DNA of 64,000 nt from Branchiostoma lanceolatum (taxonomy: Eukaryota > Chordata > Leptocardii > Amphioxiformes > Branchiostomatidae). Where the stretch lies: contig NC_089738.1 of NCBI RefSeq assembly GCF_035083965.1, positions 10,814,734 through 10,878,733 of the forward strand, read 5' to 3'. The stretch's first letter is position 1, and every line of letters starts with the position of its first letter. This document shows positions 56,841-64,000 of this stretch, in pieces. A model generated the notes under the pieces. The model saw only the letters and a list, made by a program, of their open reading frames with translations, did not search any database and was not told the origin of the DNA. Position numbers and translations under genes: made by a program.

Positions 56841-57458
56841 AGAATATCCTATGTGAAAAATTCACCTGCAAACAGATGCAGTTCTATGTACGGTCAATAG
56901 GGGGCGCCCATCTAGCTAAGGGTTGTGGTCCAGGAGTATTGTTGTTGCATCACGTAGTCACAAAATAAATCATATTAGATTTGCGTCACGCGAAATCGGT
57001 CAATTTTCACTTGACCGAGTTTCTTGAAAGAGATCTTTCCACGTGTCTTAATTCAATAGACTAACAATTAAGAACGTAATTACTTCGAAGGAAAATACAC
57101 CTTTTTCAAACGATATTTCATTAACTAGACGAGCAAGCAATGATCTGGTTTCTCACTAACTGGTTGAGCGATCCTATCGAACAATGATGCTGTCAATCAG
57201 ATTTCGGTATCCATGGCGACGAACATCAAAAACACTGTATACCGACAGCTTGTATATTTCCTCATTTATAATTTTGAGTAATTAGTATTGCTTTTACCGG
57301 TCAATGACAAATGAGACAAAACATCTCCACACCTGAATACGTCATGATTGCGGGCACGTCCAAGAAATCATTTCTATCGAGGATTCCCACCTTAAACGTC
57401 ACTTGGACCTCGGCCAGTGAAACAGCTAGTCACGTTTGACTGTTATGTAAACGCTGGG

Positions 57459-57597
57459 GATAAATACAGTGGCCGTGACTTGTGTAAGGAGAGGGTCTGG
57501 TTTCTGTGGAGACGCGTGCGATCAGACGACATTTTGGGACTGAACGACCGACGTTTGCTAAACCGGAGGGTGCGAAACGGGACGTGTCGGCTGTGAG
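57459..57597 (+). promoter_or_regulatory. Candidate TATA promoter and 5' untranslated exon
   Basis: GATAAATA at 57459-57466 is followed by about 110 GC-rich bases and a good splice donor (GTGAG then GTGAGA at 57598). This is the layout of a short first exon for a gene on the plus strand. No downstream coding exon is visible before the LINE and the satellite, so the target gene is unknown. Confidence 0.3.
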
Positions 57598-58941
57598 GTG
57601 AGAACTGATTTATTATTTCCACTGCAGAGAAGGTTATGTTTTCATTTGTGTGTGTAGAGAGAGAGAGTCTTGGAGTCTGTAAACAAGATGAATTATCTAA
57701 GCCTATGGGGATAAGGGGAAGCATTTGGGGACAGATCTTGTATTGAATCCTGATTTAGGTATTCTTGTTAGCATTTTAGCCTTTGCCAGAAGGAGTCCTG
57801 TGTTGAAAACTTTGTTGTGTTTATGTAGAGGCTTCTGTGTGGGCACTACGCAGTGTTAATGTAAAACGCAGACAAATCGTGATCATTTAGTACGCATGAA
57901 TTTTCTCATTTTGTGGGTAGGTGTTAGGATACAAGAAAACCGTCAATTCGCTAAGGTTTTGTAATTCAAAAACCTTAGCGAGTGCATTTTCTGCCATAAG
58001 TGTTGGAATAGAACAAAACTTAGTCAGCCAGTTCTTATACTGCTTTCCTTTCTATCCATTTCAAATCTTTGTTCTTATCAACCCTATATTCTGTGTATAA
58101 TTGACGTATAGATTTGTTGTACACGCTTCTTCCCATAACTGCAAGTAACAAACAAAGACCTCATTCTGAGGCATTCATCTTTTATGGCGTCCTCTTTTTC
58201 CGCTGATACAAATAGTGTCTATATATTTCAGTCTTATGGAATGGGAATTTTTGCTGCAATGTTTCAAAGAATTTAACTGTAACAGTTACCTATATCTGTA
58301 TAACTACTTAATTACCTCGTGCTAACACATTAGTTCCATACTTGAAATAACCTACCTGATTGGTAAGAGATATTTATACCTGGCCGTATGCTTACTTTTA
58401 TCGATAAGCTTAGCTATCATTTTTACGTCTACGGTGTGAGGTTTAGTTCAAACACGGGACTGATAGCTTAGGATCCAATCGTCAAAATAGGGATACAAAA
58501 AAATATCGATATTCATAAATGCGTGTCTCGTATCATGAATAATAGATTTCTCTTGAAAATTTGCTTATCATGACCCAGCGTGTCGTGAAAAGGTTATGAA
58601 AGTTCAGATAAATGTCACGGAGTGACGAAATGATTCGATCAAAATAAATCCCGAGGTCACAAGAGAGTTGCGAACACAAACGAATGGTTCCATTCTAAAA
58701 TTAAGGGAATGCTAAGCCGTATTTTTCAACGATCTCGCTCAATGCAAGGCCGTAGGGGCCCGCATTGAACTAATTGACGTTATAGTCCATGGGCCGAGCA
58801 GGTTTTTGGTACCAAACAGAGGGACAAAGGGTGACTTAATTTTTTGAAAAGGTTGATTCCTCTACTTTATTATTATGCATGATAACAATGTCAAATGTCC
58901 AGCTTTTTAGGAATTATCACGTGATATGGTGACGTCATTAA
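57598..58941. other. No gene seen
   Basis: AT-rich sequence upstream of the LINE. A short inverted repeat (CGCTAAGGTTTTGTAATTC and AAAAACCTTAGCG, about 57948-57979) forms a small perfect-stem hairpin. Confidence 0.4.
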
Positions 58942-61267
58942 AATGTATCACCTTTTATTGGTGATAATATTAGACGGTTACTTGACATCATAGACATTTA
59001 TGAGGAAGAAAAAAAGCCAGGCCTTATATTTATTTCAGATTTTAGAAAAGCCTTTGATACGGTACGGTGGGATTTTCTTATTAAAGCACTAGAATTTTTT
59101 AATTTTGGTTCAAACTTGATAAGCTGGGTGAAAATTCTATATAATGATATAAATAGTTCTGTCTTGAATAATGGATATTTGTCAAATCCCTTCAAATTAC
59201 ACCGTGGTGTAAGGCAGGGTTGCCCACTCAGCCCGTATTTATTTATTATTGCCATTGAAATGTTAGCCATCAAAATCCGACAGAATCATTACTTGTCTGG
59301 ATTGTCTGTTCATGGAAAAATGTCAAAAATCTCACAATATGCAGATGATACTAACTTCCCCTTTAGTCCACATCTGGCGTCCTTTAATGCTCTTGTAAAA
59401 GACCTTGATAGTTTCTCTAGTATCTCAGGTCTCACACTGAATTTTGATAAATGTAAGATCTTGAGAATAGGAACCTTAAAACATAGTAACTTTAAATTAC
59501 CCACAAATCTCCCTATTCAGTGGATAGATGGAGGTGTGGAGATTTTAGGAATTCATATACCTGTGGATTTGTCCAACATAGTTGATGTTAACTTTAGCCC
59601 ACGTTTGGACAAATTAGATAAACTTTTGTACCCATGGAAAGGAAAAAATTTATCACTATATGGAAAAATAACTATTGTTAATTCTTTATGTGTTCCTCAA
59701 TTTACCTATCTCTTCCAGACCCTCCAAATGCCAGATAAGTCATTTTTTGTACAGTATGAGAAAAAGATTTTTACCTTTATCTGGGGTGGAGGTCCTGAGA
59801 GAGTTAGTAGAAAAACGATTTATAACTCTGTTGTCAATGATGGTTTAAGACTTATTAATCTGTATGCTTATGCTCTTTCCATTAAATCATCCTGGGTACC
59901 AAAGTTATATCTTAATCCTCACTGGTTTGCAGCTTGGCCACTACATACACACCCTTCCCTAGGAACTACTCTATTTCCCTTTTACCAACTCCAATCAGCA
60001 CATGGTTTGAATATAAATCCTTTTCTATTAGAGATCTTGAATGCATGGTATAAGTATCAATATAAACCACCCACTACTTCTGATGAGATCAAGCAACAAA
60101 TCTTATGGATGAATGCAAATATTCTTGTTGAAGGAAAACCTATATTGTATGCTGCCTTTCTAAATAGACATGTGATTTTTTTAAATGATATTTTAAACAA
60201 TGATGGTAGAATAATGTCATATGATGAGTTTTGTTACAAATATGGTCAAGTATGTAATAACTTTACCTACATGCAATTGGTCACTGCAATACCAAAAAGC
60301 TGGAAATTCAAACTAGTAGGAAACTTCTGTAACTATGTATGTAGACCAGAACAACATAATAGTAAATGGTTGACTAGAATTAAGATCAATAGGGATATGT
60401 ATGAGTTTTTTCTCTTATCTGAAAAGCTAATTGATTGTCCACACAATGTACAAATGGCATGGCTGTACCTCTTTGATTCCCCTATACCCTGGAAAATAGT
60501 GTATACGTCTTTGATATATAGTACTATAGACCCTGTGACTAGATATTTCCAATATAGACTTCTCCATAAATTTTTGCCTACTAATCGATTATTATATATT
60601 TGGAAACTAGTAGACAACCCTTTATGCTCCTTCTGTCATCTAGAGGAAGAAACATACATTCATGTCTTCTGGGATTGCCCGCAGTTGATAAGATTTTGGG
60701 ATGATATTAAATCTTGGTTTTATGAGAAAACAGGTCAACTTTTAAACTTAAATGCATTTAATATCATATTTGGAGATTTATCTCGGGGTGTCCCTGTTAT
60801 ATGTAATGTTATAATCCTGTTAGCCAAAACCTATATATACAAAAGGAGAAAGGCTGGTCATTTAAGTTTAAATTCCTTTACCAAATATGTTAACTTTTTT
60901 CAACAAGCAGAATATTTGATTGCAGCAAGAAGGGGAAAACTGGAAAAGCACAGGGGGAAATGGGGGACTTTATGTTTATGTTTACAATAAGTTATTTTCA
61001 GTTGTGTTTCAGTTTATCAAATGACACTATTATCTATGTTTTGATTGAAATCATGTTATTGAATGGATAAAGTTTTCTTTTGTATATGACACTTGTTACT
61101 GGACGGAGAAAGTTTTGTTTTATATGACACTGTTTCTGTATGACAAGTTATTACTGACGTCAATTTGAATATGACCCTTTTTTATGTTACTGAACTACTG
61201 ACTGTGTTGTTTATGTTGTTGGATGGAAAATGAATAAAAAAATTTAAAAAAAAAAAATTTAAAAAAA
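58942..61267 (+). mobile_element. 5'-truncated LINE retrotransposon
   Basis: Begins abruptly inside the reverse transcriptase domain near 58951 and runs through an open frame to 60990. A 3' UTR of about 240 bases ends in an A-rich tail with AATAAA (about 61231-61267). The 5' truncation and A-rich tail are hallmarks of LINE insertion. No target-site duplication was identified with confidence. The architecture (RT then CxxC...H...C) suggests an L1/Tx1-related or similar clade, but the clade is not resolved. Confidence 0.85.
58951..60990 (+). CDS. LINE reverse transcriptase, N-terminally truncated ORF (about 679 codons)
   Basis: The frame is open without interruption from 58942 to TAA 60988-60990. 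It opens in the PFIGDNIRRLLDI segment, upstream of RT motif A (DFRKAFDTV). GVRQGCPLSPYLF follows, then the catalytic motif YADDT, the GLTLNFDKCK segment and a long thumb/connection region. The C-terminal zinc-binding segment is LCSFCHLEEETYIHVFWDC. The endonuclease and ORF1 parts are absent through truncation, so the copy cannot be autonomous. Absence of stops or frameshifts across about 2 kb argues for recent insertion. An internal ATG at 59116 exists but is not the natural start. Confidence 0.85.
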   Translation, partial: PFIGDNIRRLLDIIDIYEEEKKPGLIFISDFRKAFDTVRWDFLIKALEFFNFGSNLISWVKILYNDINSSVLNNGYLSNPFKLHRGVRQGCPLSPYLFIIAIEMLAIKIRQNHYLSGLSVHGKMSKISQYADDTNFPFSPHLASFNALVKDLDSFSSISGLTLNFDKCKILRIGTLKHSNFKLPTNLPIQWIDGGVEILGIHIPVDLSNIVDVNFSPRLDKLDKLLYPWKGKNLSLYGKITIVNSLCVPQFTYLFQTLQMPDKSFFVQYEKKIFTFIWGGGPERVSRKTIYNSVVNDGLRLINLYAYALSIKSSWVPKLYLNPHWFAAWPLHTHPSLGTTLFPFYQLQSAHGLNINPFLLEILNAWYKYQYKPPTTSDEIKQQILWMNANILVEGKPILYAAFLNRHVIFLNDILNNDGRIMSYDEFCYKYGQVCNNFTYMQLVTAIPKSWKFKLVGNFCNYVCRPEQHNSKWLTRIKINRDMYEFFLLSEKLIDCPHNVQMAWLYLFDSPIPWKIVYTSLIYSTIDPVTRYFQYRLLHKFLPTNRLLYIWKLVDNPLCSFCHLEEETYIHVFWDCPQLIRFWDDIKSWFYEKTGQLLNLNAFNIIFGDLSRGVPVICNVIILLAKTYIYKRRKAGHLSLNSFTKYVNFFQQAEYLIAARRGKLEKHRGKWGTLCLCLQ

Positions 61268-61985
61268 TGGTCCTCCATTTTTGGGACTGAATTCAGAGGA
61301 CTGGGACAAAATATCAAACATCAATAATCTTCGGTGAAAATCGGTTTGTAGGCAAAAGATACCACAGGAAGCACGAAATAGTATGTTTTTGGTTGATATT
61401 TTAACTCTATAAGAAGCTATGAGTCTTTGAAGTCCATTTCTGGGGTAATTTTGTGTAAAAAAATGTATTGTTTACTTTCCAAAATCAGGCATTTATTTGG
61501 ACAACCTATGGGGTCTTGTGTAATACATTATGTTAATAGGCCATATCATTTTCTGCATTTTGGGCTTTGAACCAACAAAATCCGTCAAAAATATCAGGAG
61601 TTATAAGGATTTTAAGAATTACACCAAACGGCCATGTTATCGAATCGCCGCAAATATCGCATTGCATCATGGGTAATTTTAAGAGGGTCTATCTGTAATT
61701 ATACCTTGTAGCAAATGACAAAATTTGGGTGGTCCAATTGTAGAAATATGGGTAAGTTTTGGGTTGACTGGTGGTCACCGGTTGAATTGAAACTGTCATT
61801 TTTTTAAAGATGGCGAATTTCGTCCAGAATGCACAATCTTTGGCCTACAGAAACGCCACCTAATTAACATATATTCTACATGCCTGTAACATCTTTATCT
61901 TGACTTGAACAATAATTAGATAAATTTGCATAACCATATGTTTTGATTGATTTCTAACATTGACTTTTACATAAAGCCATTATTC
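61268..61985. other. Spacer between LINE and satellite, no gene seen
   Basis: No coding or structural signal recognised. Confidence 0.4.
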
Positions 61986-61998
61986 AGGAATTCTTAGC

Positions 61999-64000
61999 GC
62001 TTATGAAAATTCATGAATTTTCATGAATATTCATGAATTTTCATGAACGTTCATGAACATTCATGAATGTTGATTGATGTTGTTCATCAATGTTCATGAA
62101 CATTCATGAACGTTCATGAAAATTCATGAATATTCATGAACGTTCATGAACATTGATGAACGTACATGAAAATTCATGAATTTTTGGGGTAATTCATGAA
62201 TATTCATGAACGTTCATGAAAATTCAGGAATATTCATGAACGTTCATGAAAATTCATGAATTTTCATGAACGTTCATGAATATTTATGAATTTTCATGAA
62301 CGTTCATGAATATTCATGAACGTTCATGAACGTTCATGAACATTCCTGAAAATTCACGAACATTCATGAATATTCATGAACGTTCATGAAAATTCATGAA
62401 TTTTCATGAACGTTCATGAATGTTCATGAACGTTCATGAAAATTCAGGAATATTCATGAATTCATGAAAATTCACGAACATTCATGAATGTTCATGAACG
62501 TTCATGAAAATTCAGGAATATTCATGAACGTTCATGAAAATTCATGAATTTTCATGAACGTTCATGAATATTCCTGAATTTTCACGAACATTCATGAATA
62601 TTCATGAACGTTCATAAATATTCATGAATTTTCATGAACGTTCATGAAAATTCATGAACGTTCATGAAAATTCATGAATTTTCATGAACGTTCATGAATT
62701 TTTTCTGAATTTTCATGAACGTTCATGAACATTCATGAACGTTCATGAACGTTCATGAACATTCCTGAAAATTCACGAACATTCATGAATGTTCATGAAC
62801 GTTCATGAAAATTCAGGAATATTCATGAACGTTCATGAAAATTCATGAATTTTCATGAACGTTCATGGATATTCCTGAATTTTCATGAAAATTCATGAAT
62901 TTTCATGAACGTTCATGAAAATTCATGAATGTTCGTGAATTTTCAGGAATGTTCATGAACGTTCATGAAAATTCAGGAATATTCATTAATTTTCATGAAA
63001 TTCAGGAATGTTCATGAAATTCAGGAATATTCATGAACGTTCATGAAAATTCATAAATATTCATGAACATTCATGAATATTCATGAACGTTCATGAACAT
63101 TCATGAACGTTCATGAATATTCATGAATTTTCATGAATGTTCAGGAATGTTCATGAACGTTCATGAAAATTCATGAACGTTCATGAACGTTCATGAACAT
63201 TCCTGAAAATTCACGAACATTCATGAATATTCATGAACGTTCATGAAAATTCATGAATTTTCATGAACGTTCATGAATGTTCATGAACGTTCATGAAAAT
63301 TCAGGAATATTCATGAATTCATGAAAATTCACGAACATTCATGAATGTTCATGAACGTTCATGAAAATTCAGGAATATTCATGAACGTTCATGAAAATTC
63401 ATGAAATTTCATGAACGTTCATGAATATTCCTGAATTTTCACGAACATTCATGAATATTCATGAACGTTCATAAATGTTCATGAATTTTCATGAACGTTC
63501 ATGAAAATTCATGAACGTTCATGAAAATTCATGAATTTTCATGAACGTTCATGAATTTTTTCTGAATTTTCATGAACGTTCATGAACATTCATGAACGTT
63601 CATGAACGTTCATGAACATTCCTGAAAATTCACGAACATTCATAAATGTTCATGAACGTTCATGAAAATTCAGGAATATTCATGAACGTTCATGAAAATT
63701 CATGAATTTTCATGAACGTTCATGGATATTCCTGAATTTTCATGAAAATTCATGAATTTTCATGAACGTTCATGAATATTCATGAATGTTCGTGAATTTT
63801 CAGGAACGTTCATGAACGTTCATGAAAATTCAGGAATATTCATTAATTTTCATGAAATTCAGGAATGTTCATGAAATTCAGGAATATTCATGAACGTTCA
63901 TGAAAATTCATAAATATTCATGAACATTCATGAATATTCATGAACGTTCATGAACATTCATGAACGTTCATGAATATTCATGAATTTTCATGAATGTTCA
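61999..64000. repeat. Satellite of continuous GAAnnTTC inverted repeats (heat-shock-element-like), 857-bp higher-order period
   Basis: The whole stretch is built from the 10-base palindromic unit TTCATGAAnn, where nn is mostly CG, TA, AA, TT, CA or TG. It reads as GAAnnTTCnnGAAnnTTC for about 2 kb, roughly 200 units. This is the alternating nGAAn/nTTCn pentamer pattern bound by heat-shock factor trimers. Rare variants (TTCAGGAA, TTCCTGAA, TTCACGAA) serve as landmarks and recur exactly 857 bases apart: 62444 and 63301, 62697 and 63554, 62864 and 63721. The array is thus organised in higher-order repeats of 857 bases with very high identity. It continues beyond the window. Confidence 0.93.

Noticed and set aside
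61999-64000. CRISPR array or centromeric monomer array
   Set aside because: Units are 10 bases without spacers, and the higher-order period is 857 bases with no typical nucleosome-size monomer; CRISPR does not apply to this genome.

Overview
The window looks like chordate or other invertebrate-deuterostome nuclear DNA and is most consistent with a lancelet (Branchiostoma-type cephalochordate). Genes carry many short GT-AG introns with metazoan domain architectures (sushi-kringle, FkbM-NodB, catalase/PLAT/lipoxygenase). Microsatellites and non-LTR retroelement pieces are abundant, and two tRNA-derived SINE copies are of a type I associate with amphioxus. The species call is inference; no search was possible.

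Layout. 0.1-1.7 kb: last three exons of a secreted sushi-kringle protein (+). 6.5-11.9 kb: a complete nine-exon, 523-residue type II membrane protein (+) joining an FkbM-type methyltransferase domain to a degenerate NodB-like deacetylase domain. 13.7-14.7 kb: an uninterrupted ORF (-), gene D of a novel family. 15-25 kb: gene-poor and rich in repeats. 25.0-40.8 kb: a head-to-tail tandem duplication of a two-gene unit (A1-B1, then A2-B2), all on +. 41.0-47.8 kb: a complete 15-coding-exon gene (-) for a catalase-like/PLAT/lipoxygenase fusion of about 1138 residues, in which most residues expected to bind catalytic iron are replaced. 48.9-55.4 kb: a degenerate family relic (E), a LINE tail, an orphan terminal exon and gene C (+) of the novel family. 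59-61.3 kb: a 5'-truncated LINE with an open reverse transcriptase frame. 62-64 kb: a satellite built of continuous GAAnnTTC inverted repeats, running off the window.

The main candidate for an undescribed system is the A/B/C/D/E family. Five intact genes and one relic share an N-terminal signature of the form (T/R)I-x-(D/E)-x-(R/K)-S-I-(T/S)-x-x-E-F-(D/N)-(R/K)-M. A, B and D end in a basic K-(R/K)-x-R-L-(D/S)-(E/D)-(M/I)-V segment. A and B also carry a short coiled coil followed by P(I/V)DL(T/S) motifs, the classical form of CtBP co-repressor docking sites. The coding regions have no introns and are predicted to be mostly disordered and nuclear. The B copies share an upstream region with TATA, AACCGGTT, AP-1/ETS, C/EBP and CArG sites, as expected of inducible genes. 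My working model is a lineage-specific, locally expanded family of inducible nuclear co-repressor adaptors.

A second notable item is the terminal satellite. Its repeat unit matches the heat-shock factor recognition pattern over about 2 kb and has an 857-bp higher-order period. This recalls, by analogy only, the HSF1-bound satellite III of primates.
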